Shown piece by piece: positions 31,544-42,895 of a stretch of DNA of 64,000 bases. The notes beneath the pieces were generated by a model that was given only the letters and a program-made list of their open reading frames with translations, was not told the origin of the DNA and did not search any database. The stretch covers positions 56,141,652 to 56,205,651 of the forward strand of contig JASWHV010000012.1 in the NCBI GenBank assembly GCA_030760725.1. Reading direction: 5' to 3'. How positions within the stretch are numbered: position 1 is the stretch's first letter; every line of letters starts with the position of its first letter. This DNA comes from Neostapfia colusana (taxonomy: Eukaryota; Streptophyta; Magnoliopsida; Poales; Poaceae). A program made the translations under genes and the position numbers.

Positions 31544-33259
31544 ATGATCTGTCTGATCAGAGAAGGACCCCGAGACCAAGAAGAACGTAAGGTAGGTCTC
31601 CAATACTACCTTCGATTCCTTTCGAACAGAAGCTTTTTCGTGGACAGATCACTTGCTGATCGGTTTGATATAGATCTAAAGACAAGGTCATCGCCACGTC
31701 CACATTTGATCCAAACACCTCTGTTCATCATAAAAACCATGCAAGCCATGCAAGAACACGTACAAACTAAACTGCATCATAGGATTAACATGCATAAGCA
31801 TCATCACATCTAGTTAAAGTTTGTGCATGATATTGATTGTTGTAAATATTGTATGTGCGTGATCATGTATAGAAGGACAAGCTCAGGGAGCTACTTACGA
31901 CGGACTACAACAACAAGATTCTGAGCAACCGGAGCAACCAGAACAAGGCAAGTGCCCCTTGACCATATTGATCCTTTGTTTTCGGAAAACTGTTTTGTTT
32001 TGCGAAAAGGTGTGTGTACTGAGTCAAACATAATGGGGAACCCTTTTATAGGAGTTTACTAGTTTTGGTTAAACCACCCTTGTCGCCAGGGAAGTTTATG
32101 AGTCGAGTATGATTTTTACTTTTATGATTCGCTGAGTCCATGGGATTGGGAAGCGAGATAGGTGTGTCTAGCTAACTGCACTTGTAACGATAATGAGAAA
32201 CTGATGCTGTTAATGAACATGGATCGGAGGGAGATCTAGGCAAGACTGGGTTTGTGAATGAGGTAGCATGAGATGGTGGTTTACTTGCCGTAGATCTAAC
32301 AACCGGTTCATGCGAGCACATGCCAGGATAACAGTGCCACCACAAGGCCATGTATGGGTGCGGCTTAGCTGACTAATTAGGTAAGTTGCTAGATTGTTAT
32401 GGACTGTGGAAGGCGCGGGGAATGGGAGTCGAGTGAGGACTGTCCTGGGAACTGCATGGCACAAGAGGGGGCCCGTGGGTGGGAGAATTGGAGATTCTAG
32501 CCTGCTGGTGAAACCTTAGTGAGTCCATACATCTAGTAACCCCTTTGTAAAGGCTATTTTGTGATCTCTTGGCCATACACCGACGGTTGTGTACTGGTAT
32601 AATGGAGGTTCTGCAGTCACCGACGGGTGACGAAATCACAAACTTGTAGGTAAAGAGGTGCAAACTCTGCAGAGTCTTAAAACTATCATGATAGCCGAGC
32701 TTACGGTCACGAGCGCCTGGCCAACTTCCATGATTAGTTGGGATGGTTATTGGATATGGTTATTGGTTATGGTTTTGGAAGGTTTGGTTTTGGTTTTGTT
32801 TTCGGGACTGTTGAGTCCGGGTGATACGATGGGTTGCATGACTGTTGAGTCATGGCAACGAGGTTGGACAGTGTGAGACGAAATTGTTTATGAGATGAAA
32901 TGGTAGCGAATACGAGATGGTATTCGTGAGATGGTTGCGAATACGAGAAGGTATTCGTGAGCAAGAATGAGGTTGATTAATATCTGGTGGGACATGGAAG
33001 GTAATGAACATAACGGAGGTATGATTGGTATTTGAGTACATGTTGGGATTACATTCGCTTCAAGATAAGTTGTTGTTTTATCATGGTTTTGATAAATAAC
33101 TTTGCTTTCTGCAATGAGCCTTTTTTATACCTACCTTGTTATGAGCTACATATCATATTTTCCCGCACTTGCTGAGTACATCATTGTACTCAAACTTGCA
33201 TTATTATTTCATCATCAGCAACAGGAGAAGATTACTATGAAGACCAAGTGGAGCATTAG
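31544..33259 (+). CDS. Candidate spliced small ORF inside D LTR (3 exons, 52 codons)
   Basis: Product unknown. Exons are 31544-31586 (43 nt), 31873-31947 (75 nt) and 33219-33259 (41 nt). Both junctions are phase 1; the joined frame is open from ATG to TAG. Splice sites are GAAC|GTAAGG, acceptor GTATAG, GC donor CAAG|GCAAGT at 31948, and acceptor CATCATCAG. Exon 2 is Gln/Glu-rich (DSEQPEQPEQ) and the end is acidic (EDYYEDQVEH). It is preceded by a TATA box and followed by AATAAA. The stem-loop 33173-33192 lies 26 nt before the last acceptor. An alternative first donor five bases downstream would break the frame. Function is unknown; the organisation parallels families A and C. Confidence 0.47.
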
Positions 33260-33567
33260 GCGTGTAATCTGTTCTCAACCTTGCCTTTGGAGGATGGAGT
33301 AGAGATGGAGCCGCTACTGCTTAGATTGCTTCCGCACTAGTTAGAAGACTTCCGCTGCATAGAAATAAGACTTCCGCTGTTAGATTAAGACTTCCGCTGT
33401 GAGCATGAGTCCAAGACTCGTGAGACTTTGTAATAAACTCTGTTATTCGTGGTTATATATATTCTGAATTCAGTTTGTGGAACATATGTGTATGTTTGAT
33501 GAACATCCTGGGCACACATATGCATCAATTCTCGGTTCCGTGGTTTTCCACAGAATTGAGGGCGTCA

Positions 33568-34440
33568 AAGAACTAAGGATCCTTTTTGACATGGTTAAAA
33601 AAGATAAAAGTTGCTCCCGTAAAGGCTATGATTTACCAACGGTTTGGAAATTTTATGACCATGGGTCCCATAGAGTGCATCATTAATTACCCGCATTGCT
33701 ATAATAATAGGAGCTTTAGAAAATGCATCTATCGCTTATATCCCAACAGCTCGCTATATTATCAATGAGGATTATCTTGTTCAAGAACACACTCTAAAAC
33801 ATGAACCCAATGGCTCTTTGTTGTTTTTCTTCCCCGGCTATGTAAATAAAATCCGGTTACCTAACCCGGATCTTCATTTATATAAGTGCCAGGAGCTAAC
33901 CATTGCTCTTCTACCTCTCGAAGAAGCCCGCAGGAGTAATGTTTCAGGCTGGACCACAAGGAGTCGAGCCATGGCGACGCCATCATGATATACTCCTGAC
34001 CATGAGTACCAAGAGGAAATGAATCCATAAGGGGATACACTTGGATGAACCCAACCTCAACCGTATGAGGCAGGAGGATCATCGTGGCAATCCGCATCCA
34101 GTGACCAATGGGCCACTGGAGGAGGATGGGAACCATACGGTTTCACTCAAGCTCAAGCAGCTTGCCTCCTCCACCTATGAGTTCCTACGTTCCTTTTCGA
34201 ATAGAGCTAATCGTGACCTTAGTCAAGGAATGACGGATCTCACTCAACGGATGAGAGATTTTGAAGTGAGGACGAGAGACATCCTCAACACACTTCAAGA
34301 TCACATTCAAGGCACCCATGATTGGCAACAACAAATGAACACTTAGTTCAACAACGTCAACGCCACACTGCAACAACAACAGGCTGACCTCCTGGCCTAT
34401 TTTCATCATCAAGGGTTGAACCCTTATCATGGGAATTGAT
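33568..34440 (+). pseudogene. E 3' ORF remnant (Athila-type, env-position)
   Basis: Several broken frames. Readable pieces are LKKIKVAPVKAMIYQ (around 33590), a stretch near 33770 (NEDYLVQEHTLKHEPNG, then LLFFFPGYVNKIRLPNPDL) and a helical end (DLTQRMRDFEVRTRDILNTL, 34230-34320) before a stop. This resembles the poorly characterised ORF downstream of pol in Athila elements. I see no signal peptide or membrane segment, and no function is claimed. Confidence 0.5.
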
Positions 34441-35775
34441 GAAGAAGAAGCTTGGGGGAGGACCCCCACTTGAGGTAACTTGTATCACATTGCATTTCAT
34501 ACCATTTCTGTTTTCACATCACATTGCATTTAAAAATCTTAGAATAGGATTTCAATTAAATAAAAGATGCGTGGTAAGAATGTTATACCTTTGCATCAGT
34601 TGAAATGATGAATAGTTACTCTGTTTTATTTCTCTTTAGTCCCTGGTATACAACTTAGTATTCTCCAACTATTGAGTTCATTGATTTTGAGTAACATTTC
34701 CTTGAACTTAGAATTAGGAGGTAGCATAAGCTTACATCTAATTCTTGGTTGTTATGAGATATGATATTGCAATTAGTGCTGCTAAATCCTAATCGAAGTG
34801 AAATTTAATATACAGAGAAATACAAATTGGTTCAAATTTGAAAGTTTTATCACTTGATAAAATTCCCAACCAAATCCATATGATGTTACCAGTAGATAAA
34901 ACCTTATATACATTCTATTTACTTTCACATTGAGGCTAGTCAAACTAGTATAGACCTATGTGAGATTATTTTCATACTTCTATGATCAAGATATCACGTG
35001 CACATGCTAGACATCTACACTATATGTTAGCAATTTATCCATCATAACACTCCACAACAAAAGATACTCCATATTTTTCATGTCAACACTCTCTTAGAAT
35101 TATTGAAAAAGGAGTAGAAGACATGGTTACAAGAAAAAGAAAAAGAAAGCGCATGCTCACAATACATCAGCATGAGAAAAAAGACGAGAAAATAAAGTAG
35201 CCATGTTTCATCGTCAAAATAAAGTGACTCACAAAAAGTAGTTATCTTCCACTTCCACATATCATCCATCACACATGCACATCTTGACCTAGAGTATGAT
35301 TTGTTTTCTCCTAAGGCTTACTATTTTAACTTAGCAAAATATGTGATGCAAATATGCTTACTCTTGTTCCCTACCAAAGATCCACAAAGGACATATTTAG
35401 AGGTTGGATCAAAAGAGGCATTGCCTTGGTGAGGAAAATTCCACTTATAAATATGAGTGATTGAAAGTATCATCTGAGGACACTGAAAATTGAAAACCAT
35501 TTGAATCTCTCCGGAATTTAAGTGCAACTTAGAATTTAGGTGATGCATGCTTGATTTGCTGTTCTATCTTTCAACTACCCAAGAAGAGGAGAAAGCATAC
35601 CCCATACTGAGTAAGGTAAACGGTGAGTACCATTGCCAATCTATTCAATACAAGGTAGAATATTTTGTTGTGCACTTGGTACTATTGAAAAGTAGAATAT
35701 TGTAGTAACTCCTCATCAACAACCTAAGACTTGATCTTTGCTTCGGGATGAGCAAAGGTTAAGCTTTTGGGAGTT
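34441..35775 (+). other. E non-coding region before LTR
   Basis: AT-rich, no significant ORF. It begins with a purine-rich run (cttgggggagg, about 34451) and ends with the tract aagcttttgggagtt before the LTR. Athila-type elements commonly have such a long gap. Confidence 0.55.
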
Positions 35776-36832
35776 TGTTGACGGTCGTTAAGTATCGATT
35801 TTAGCCGTCAATATAACTCAAATATGTGAAAAATATGAATATTTCTTGCACACATTATCCTTACGAATAACGTAGTTTCGCTTGTACTTGGAAAGAATTG
35901 TGCATGCAGGGAAAATATGTAGAATTGAGGAGGATTTGGGGGAGCAATCCTAAATTATACACTTCCATACAATCACAGGACGACATGTGGCAGTCCATGG
36001 ATCCAATGGCCCACCCGCAGGAGTATCTGAGGGAATCCAACATCATATCCCTCGAGAAACACCTGAGTGCCCACCTGGCAGCTTTTGGTATTTCTTACCA
36101 TGCACAGGTAATCCTGGCAATGGATGCAAGCAAGGCTTATGACAACTAGGACAACCTAGGGCCAAAGAAAGATGATTTCCACAAGTGCACAGAAGATACC
36201 GCTGTAGCATTTCACCCAAGAGTATTCCCTAGGGTATCATCTTTCCCAAAGGAAGGTGAAGGGTAGCAAGATAGTGGATAAGATAGGGTGTTCTGGTAGG
36301 AAACCAAGGACGATGGGTAAAAAAGATAGTGGTGGGGTAGTGTGACACACACTGAGCAATCTACTCTAAAGATAAGATAATTCTAGTGAGAGTTAGACTA
36401 AGGTAAAGGGTTATTCCTAATGTGCTTCTATTATACATATGCATAGCCTAATAGTGTACATATGGGTATGCTAGTAGCGAATACTAGGGCTTAGTGGTCC
36501 ATATTGGGTACGGGCTTACCCCTAGTAATACCAGAGCAACTCCTGCCAAGAGTCTGTGGCATAGCCGAACGTGGGGCATTACAGTGGACATACAGAGCTG
36601 TCACCACCTGCCCACCTACCCCCTTTAGTCCATGGGTCTACGAGACATCCAACGCTACTTAACTATCCAAGCACCACACTTGCATGCTAAGTAAATACCT
36701 TAGGAGTTGCAATACAAATACCATCCTTAGGCAATGACTAACCTAAACATCGCTGAACCAATGTTTGGACCAAACACTATATTATTCATACTAACATATT
36801 CAGATCATATATAATTAGCCTATAATGGAGGC
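35776..36832 (+). repeat. E LTR, 5' part
   Basis: Begins TGTTGACGG. Its first 35 bases hold the inverted repeat ttgacgg/ccgtcaa. Cut at 36832 by the C2 LTR; no right end is visible. No coding sequence. Confidence 0.6.
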
Positions 36833-37212
36833 TGTAAAGGACTATGTTTTTGGCTTGCTAAATGTTTCATCACCTCACACACCACAGCTCACTTTGTAGC
36901 AATCAAATGAACATGATTGAAGAGCAAGTAACCACCATTAATAGAATAATTAGAGGAAGAAGTAACACCATTCAAAAGTGGGAATTACAGCATGTCATCT
37001 TTAGAGGCTCATCTCTCTATTAAGTCCTAAACATTCTTAGGAATGCTCATGCCAAGTTTCATGCAAATCCAAACATGTTTGGGGTACTTTTGGATACAAT
37101 AATTAAAAGAGATAGTATCAATTCAGATTTTCAAACTCAAACTACTTTCATCACATGGATTAAAAAGGTTTCTTCATATTCAAACTCAGCACATTTTTCT
37201 GAGCTACTCCAC
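36833..37212 (+). repeat. C2 LTR, first 380 bp
   Basis: Begins TGTAAAGGAC and matches, in reverse complement, the start of the C1 LTR (29321 leftward), for example agagcaagtaaccaccatta and gccaagtttcatgc. Interrupted by A3; continues at 59478. Confidence 0.8.
37208..37212. other. Target site duplication of A3
   Basis: tccac here and again at 59473-59477, the direct repeat left by insertion of A3 into C2. Confidence 0.92.
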
Positions 37213-40200
37213 TGTAACACCCCAAAACCTACTAAAGAGGGGAGTTTAAAAATTTTTGGACGTAATGCATGTGATAAAGCAATTCAAATTCAAACTGGAA
37301 TTTTAATTCAAATCATAACAGAAAAAGAAAAGGAAAAAGAAAAAGAAAACCCAAACCGGCCAGTGGGCCGAAACCCGCCAGCCGGCCCAAATACCCCCGC
37401 GCCAATCCGAACCCGCGCCCCCTCTCCCTCCCTCTCACTAACACGCGGGGCCCGCGTGTCATCCCTCTTCTCCCGCGCGCCCCAACCGACCCCGACTCTC
37501 TCGCACCCGGATCAAAACTGACCTCCGGAAACCCGCGCCCCCAGCCCGATCTTCGGCCCCGGACGCTGCTACTTATCCAAACCGACCCGCCGCCGCCTCT
37601 CCTCGTGCAATTCACGCAAGGAAACTCGCCGAGTTCCCCATCGCCGCTCAACTTTTCTCTCCGGTGAGAACCGAAGCTTCGATCACCATTTTCCTTCGAT
37701 CCTTGCTCGGACTTCCTGATCTAACGCGCTGATCATGTTCCACCGCCTCCGGGGAGTCACGCAGGTGAAGAAAACCCGGTGTTTTGCACTCTAGACGCAG
37801 CTCCGGCGAGCACCGCCGCGTTTTCATCTCGGACCTCGCCGCCGACCACCTTCCAGGGCCTCCGAGCTCAAGAAAAACCCCGAGTTGAGATCCCCGACCT
37901 CCCCTCTACCGTTCTATGCCAAGAAATCCAAGTTTTAGGTAGTATAGACGAAAACCCGAAGATCTCCGGCGAGATCGCCACCCCCGCAGCGCGGGCTGGC
38001 TCCGGCCAGGGCGACGTGGCCCCTTGAGGGCCGTCTATTTTAAATCGCACAGTAGAAATTAAATCGAAACGTACCGCTTCGGCGATCTAATCTGAGCCGT
38101 CTATTTTAAATCCAACAGCCCACGTCAGCCCGGCGTTATAAAGGCCGGGATTCTTACGCGCTACCCCTGGGGATCTCAGGAAACACGAGCTAGCCCCGGA
38201 AACTTCTGATCTAGCCCCTGGACCTTCAGAAATTTATGTAAATTCATTTAAAACTCAGTTTTAGCCCCTGGACTTAATAAAAATTAGGAAAACCCCTCTG
38301 TTATGTGTAATTAGGCCCCTGAAAAATTAGGAAATAGTAAATTAAACCCTGCAGTAGGGTGGATTTGCCTTTTAGACCTTATAGGATATTAAATTCAGAA
38401 ATTTGAATATGTAACTAGGATTTAAATTTAAAAGGTGAGGCAAACACATGTGCAAATGCAAATTTAAACTGTCCTAGCACTTGGAAAACTTTAGAATGAG
38501 TCAAAAATAGATTTTAGGCTGAAATGAAATCTTCCTAAGTGATTGCTCATTTTTATTATCTCTAGAGACACATTTTAGGCTAGGAAATAATTCTAAAAAC
38601 TAGTAAAATAGATTTAAATTGTTTTACATCAGAGAGGAAGTTCGAAAATGTATTATTGAACATTTTAGATCAGAACCTATTCTGTTTAGATGATATGCCT
38701 TACTATTTTAATATTAAAATTTACTTTTAGGCATAGAAAATAAATCTGAAAATATAGGAAAATAAGTATGCATAATTAGGAAATGATAAATGAGGTCTCC
38801 AAATCCAAAAACTTCAGTTTATGATTTTGTAGAAGATCTGAAAACCTATTTGGAGTAGGAAATTCATATATAGTGTGCAAATAGAAATCTGAATATAAAA
38901 GTTAGAAATAATATATATATGTTTAAAAGTGCATGTAGGCCTAAAATCAACACATCTAGGGTAACGACAACACTTAGAAATGTGAATGACTTTCATATGT
39001 ATGTATGTGTGGTTTGCATGGAGTGAAAGTGTGGACTATGGCTTATGGATTGTTGTTTTCTTTTGCTATGTGTATTGGCATGAGTAGAACCTGCCCCAGA
39101 GCAAGTTCTCCTCTTCCAAGACCAAGACTTTCCATTCCCAGAGCAGCAGGAAGAAGGCAAGTGTCCTTGACCACTTTGATCCTATACTAGGATGTGTAGA
39201 TAGAATTATTTGCATTGTCAATTGAAATATGAAACCCATGCTAGGAAGTTTCCCTAGAATTGCATTAACTTGTTTCCTTGTAGCTTGGGTTGGGATTTAT
39301 TTTATCATGTCATTTATTTATATGCTTATTCTTATCCATGCTTAGAATGGGATAATTGGGATATGAGATCATCAATTTATTTACCTTACTCTTGAATGAG
39401 ATATTATGAGTTATGTAGAGGTAGGGATCGAGGCAAGTTGGATGATTTGGTTGGTGCTGGGTTCACGAGACTCGGGTTTGTGTTTAGTACTTGCCTGGAT
39501 CCTAAGGACCGGTTCATGGAGCATGTAACCTGGCTTTACCGTGCCAACCACATGCTGAGATGGGGCAGCATGGCCAATTAATTAGGTGTATCCCCGACGT
39601 AGTATGGGTGTGTTGGATGGTGCGGGGAATAGGTGTCAGCTGGACTACCATATGAACCGCAAGGCTCAAGAGGGGGCCACTGCAGTGGGGTTGGAGCCTC
39701 TTGTATGCTGTTAGGGGTGAAACCTCAGTGGGCCCACGCTCGTTAGGAATCCCTTTGTAAAGGCCTCGTAGTGATCTCCTAGCTACACACCTGGGAAGTG
39801 TGAAAGTGGTTCGCGGCCACTGGCATAATGGAGGTTCTTTTATTCTACCCGGCATCGGGGGATGAAATCACTACATGTGGGTACAATGGTGCAAACTCTG
39901 CAGAGTCAAAACTGTCATGACAGCCGTGCTCACGGTAAAGAGCGGCTTGGACTTATTCAAGATTAGCGGATGATGGATTGGGAAGTTGAGGATGTTAAGT
40001 GGGGAGCTTAACATTAGAGTTGAGACTTTGTGTACTTGATATTGATGATGGGTTGAGGGATTGGGACCATTTCACCTGTGTAGTAATGTAGGTGCTTAAT
40101 AAGCTAAGGTGATAGGTATTAATTGCGTAGTGCTTTAACCATGAGTTCAACCTCTCCTTGCTCTAGCCATGCATGACATAACTTTCCCACACTTGCTGAG

Positions 40201-40557
40201 TACCCACGGTACTCAAACTTGCTTTTTTGTTGGTTTATATTGCTGCTCAGGTCGAGAGGATGATGTGGTGTTTAATGACCAAGATTTTGGTCCTGAGGAA
40301 GGATTCTAGGCTCACGGAGTCCCCCGGGCAATGCCTGTGACGGAGCCCACAAGATTTATATTCCGCTGCTGCTTTATTTACATGTTATGAACATTTTGTC
40401 GTCCATCAAGGCATATGCTATGTAAGACTTATTTATATTCGAATACTTGGCTTGTAATAAATGGTGCTTCACTATTTGTCATCACATGTATGAGAGAATG
40501 ATCCTGGCATACATGTGGTATTCACTCGGTTGTTCTTCGGAGAAACCGGGTGTGACA
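37213..40557 (+). repeat. A3 5' LTR (3345 bp)
   Basis: Starts TGTAACACCCC, ends GGGTGTGACA. No clear TATA box: the position of TATTTAA in A1 reads TACTTAT. Contains the stem-loop 40197-40215 and a copy of the spliced ORF with a dead donor. Confidence 0.93.
37604..40309 (+). pseudogene. LTR spliced ORF, A3 5' LTR copy
   Basis: Exon 2 37765-37884 (120 nt), exon 3 39088-39156 (69 nt) and exon 4 40251-40309 (59 nt) are open and in phase, ending NDQDFGPEEGF. Exon 1 (about 37604-37663) has GTG where A1 has ATG and is one base longer, so it is out of frame. The donor after exon 2 is GAG|TTGAGA instead of GTGAGA. The GC donor at 39157 is kept. Confidence 0.4.
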
Positions 40558-40561
40558 AAAG

Positions 40562-40573
40562 TGGTATCAGAGC
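40562..40573 (+). other. A3 primer binding site
   Basis: TGGTATCAGAGC, four bases after the 5' LTR; complementary to initiator Met tRNA. Confidence 0.92.
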
Positions 40574-40774
40574 CAAGGTTGCCCGTAGGAACGTGGACCT
40601 AGGTAGAAATGGACGTATTTAAGGACCCTATTTCCTTAAAAACTATTTTACAAAGGTGTGGGTTGAAGGTGTTATTTAATGGGGTCACTTTATTCATCTT
40701 ACCCCAACTTTTGTTCAAAATACAATTTTTGTTTAACTCTTATCTAACTTAATTTTAAATGCTTTATGTTTTAG

Positions 40775-41545
40775 ATGGTTCGCATGATCCGCACCGCCCG
40801 CAAGTCCACCGGAGGGAGAGTTCCTGTAGTTGCCCTTGCCCTGAGAGAGGAGAACCGTCCGGTGACGTACCACTCCTACGGGTTGGCAGTAGGAGGCTTG
40901 TTGCGCAGTCTTCGGCGTATGCTCCATGCCGCCAGCAATACGGGCAAGCTAGTCATACACTACAGCTCCACCCGGACCATCCGTGAGAAGCGGGAAGAAT
41001 GGAGTTCAGAGATGAGGATTATCCATGAAAATCAGCTGCTCAAGATCCACCGCTCTCCAGCTTGTCGGGCAACTCAGGTCGACGCTGAGAAGGATGTCAC
41101 CTGGGAGGCCATCACCTGCCAGAGTTACATCAACCATCGCCACCTGGACAGGACTGAGTACATGTATGTCCTCCAGCGTGAGAGTGGTACAGCGGAGTAC
41201 AAGTACCCACCAGTGCAGCAGGGGACTTCCCATGAGCACATGGACCTGTGCTTGGAGGATGCTGCTATGCTCAGCACTCGACTGCAGGAGTGCCAGCAGG
41301 AGCTTCAGTATGTTCGTGACACCCTGAAGGAGACTGAGGCATTGCTTCACGCTAGCCTGAGGGCAAGAGAAAGAGGAGATGGGAATGAACTGTGTCTCAC
41401 CGTGAATGACACATGGACTCCTGACTCTCCAGACCGCCGGGTGAGCAAGCGTCGCCGCACTTCTCCACCAACAGCTTCCCCACCCAAAGCGGAATCAGAG
41501 GGCAGCCGCAATAATGAGGAAGACCCCGAAGAGACAGCTCAGTAA
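40775..41545 (+). CDS. A3 ORF0 (256 aa, intact)
   Basis: The only intact ORF0 in the window. It starts at MVRMIRTARKS, 200 bases after the primer site, and ends TAA. The N-terminus is basic. The middle (EEWSSEMRIIHENQLLKIH, then DVTWEAITCQSYI) is well conserved with A2. Residues about 160-205 look helical with heptad-like spacing (MLSTRLQECQQELQYVRDT). The tail is basic (SKRRRTSP), then Ser/Glu-rich. No zinc knuckle, protease or polymerase motif, no signal peptide or membrane segment. Extra ORFs at this position are known in RIRE3-like elements; the role is unknown. Gag follows after a 339-bp spacer in another frame, so it is not simply a gag extension. Confidence 0.85.
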   Translation: MVRMIRTARKSTGGRVPVVALALREENRPVTYHSYGLAVGGLLRSLRRMLHAASNTGKLVIHYSSTRTIREKREEWSSEMRIIHENQLLKIHRSPACRATQVDAEKDVTWEAITCQSYINHRHLDRTEYMYVLQRESGTAEYKYPPVQQGTSHEHMDLCLEDAAMLSTRLQECQQELQYVRDTLKETEALLHASLRARERGDGNELCLTVNDTWTPDSPDRRVSKRRRTSPPTASPPKAESEGSRNNEEDPEETAQ

Positions 41546-41884
41546 TACGAGTCGTTTAGAGTTCTTTCCCTTATTTCAGCACATTATCGAGTAGTCGAGT
41601 CAATACCTTAGTTATTTGTGTGTTAATGTTTGGTGTGTGACGTGAGTTGTGGAAGCCATGGGCATTTGTCCACAACCTCGTCTTTAGATTGCTTTGCTTT
41701 GATGTGTGAACCCCTATGAATTAAGAGTGCATTTATTTTCGCGTGAGACATGACTCCCAAAAATCTACGTGAAACACTCAGAAAATGTTTAATATATTAA
41801 GACCTCAAACGTTTAAGTTTAAACAAGCAATTTGGGAAGTTAATACGTAATGCTTTAAGATTAGCATTTGGTTCATCATGACAG
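41546..41884 (+). other. A3 spacer between ORF0 and gag
   Basis: No ORF. Conserved with A2 20014-20293, so it belongs to the element; how gag is translated from behind ORF0 is not evident. Confidence 0.6.
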
Positions 41885-42895
41885 ATGGCTGGAAGAGGAA
41901 AGGGTCGTGGTGCCGACCCCACCAACAACAATGATGAGGCCGGCAATTCTCATCTTTCTGGAGGACAAGACAGGGGTGGTCGCCGTGAAGGAGCTGATCC
42001 TATCCACCAAATGCTTGAAAATGAGAATAAGCTCATCCAGAGCCTAACTCAAGTGGTAGCCAACTTGCACCAAGCTCTACCCCCACCAGCTGCACCACGC
42101 CAACCAAGGTTGAGTGAGTTTCTGGGGACTCAACCTCCGAAGTTTGCAAGTGCTGCTGAACCTCTGGAGGCAGATGACTGGCTAAAGACCATTGAGAGCA
42201 AGATGAGGATCGTACAATGCCAAGGATATGAGAGGATGCTGTTCGCCACTCACCAATTGCATGGACCTGCTGCTAATTGGTGGACCGCTTACGTGGCAGC
42301 CCATCATGACCCTGAGAACATCACTTGGGAAGAGTTCAAGCGCAGTTTCCGCAACCATTACATACCAAGGGGTGAACTCAAAAACAAGAGGAAGGAGTTC
42401 TTGGGACTGCAGCAAGGAAACATGACTGTGAGGGAATACCTCACTAAATTCACCCAACTATCCCGTTATGCACCACGGGACATCGAAACTGATGAGCAAA
42501 AACAGGACTGTTTTGTGGAAGGACTTACTATGGAAATGCAGTGTGCAATGTCCTCCAACGAGTATGAAAGCTTCCAAAAGATGGTAGACAGAGCATTTGT
42601 CGTGGAGAGGAAGCTGAAGGCCTTGGAAAATGAAAACAAGAGGAAGGCGGAATGGTCACACCAAGCCTCAAGTAGCAACACACGCCCACGTCTGATGCAG
42701 CAACCCGCAGGGCAGACGAGCCGTGCTGTGGTACCCTACTCAGCACCCAGAGGGTATAACCCAAATTTCAGGCCTCCGTCAGCACCAGCACAGCCGCAGC
42801 ATCAGTTTGTACAGCAGCCTCGCCCTATATCAACCTCGACCAGCAGTACAAGGACCACCGAACCAACCCCAAGACAACAAAGGCCAGGCACCTAA
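41885..42895 (+). pseudogene. gag: A3 gag
   Basis: Starts MAGRGKGRGADP and is open for 336 codons through the capsid region (PLEADDWLKTIE, WWTAYVAAHHD, LTKFTQLSRYAPRD). About 42825, in the Pro-rich part after QQPRP, two bases are missing relative to A2. The zinc knuckle is therefore in the next frame (CFNCGEVGHYAHKCP near 42910), and the last residues of this frame are not native. Confidence 0.9.

Larger units (their letters stand above)
29322..33567 (+). mobile_element. Ty3 chromovirus D, 3' part
   Basis: The 3' end of a third Tekay-type element: integrase core, chromodomain, polypurine tract and complete 3' LTR. C1 inserted in its integrase gene at 29322, so the rest lies left of the window. 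Its LTR ends next to Athila-like sequence (E), into which it seems to have inserted; the expected TSD (33568-33572, aagaa) cannot be checked here. Confidence 0.87.
30423..33567 (+). repeat. D 3' LTR (3145 bp)
   Basis: Starts TGTGACACCCTCA and ends TGAGGGCGTCA; these are imperfect inverted repeats, which fixes the right end although no partner LTR is present. It contains a G-box repeat array, TATAAATA at 31398-31405, a candidate three-exon ORF, a palindrome pair (32664-32694) and AATAAA at 33432-33437. Blocks shared with family A LTRs are confined to the exon/intron borders, the palindromes and the stem-loop. Confidence 0.82.
33568..36832 (+). mobile_element. Athila/Tat-like Ty3 remnant E
   Basis: The 3' end of a non-chromovirus Ty3 element: decayed 3' ORF, long non-coding stretch, polypurine tract and the first 1.06 kb of an LTR. 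D lies on its left and C2 on its right. The cttgggggagg run after the ORF and the TGTTGACGG LTR start recall grass Athila/RIRE2 types; this assignment is from memory of family style and is moderate. Confidence 0.6.

Noticed and set aside
40562..40580. A tRNA gene
   Set aside because: The stretch is a primer binding site complementary to tRNA, not a tRNA; no cloverleaf follows. The same applies at 48403 and 21276.
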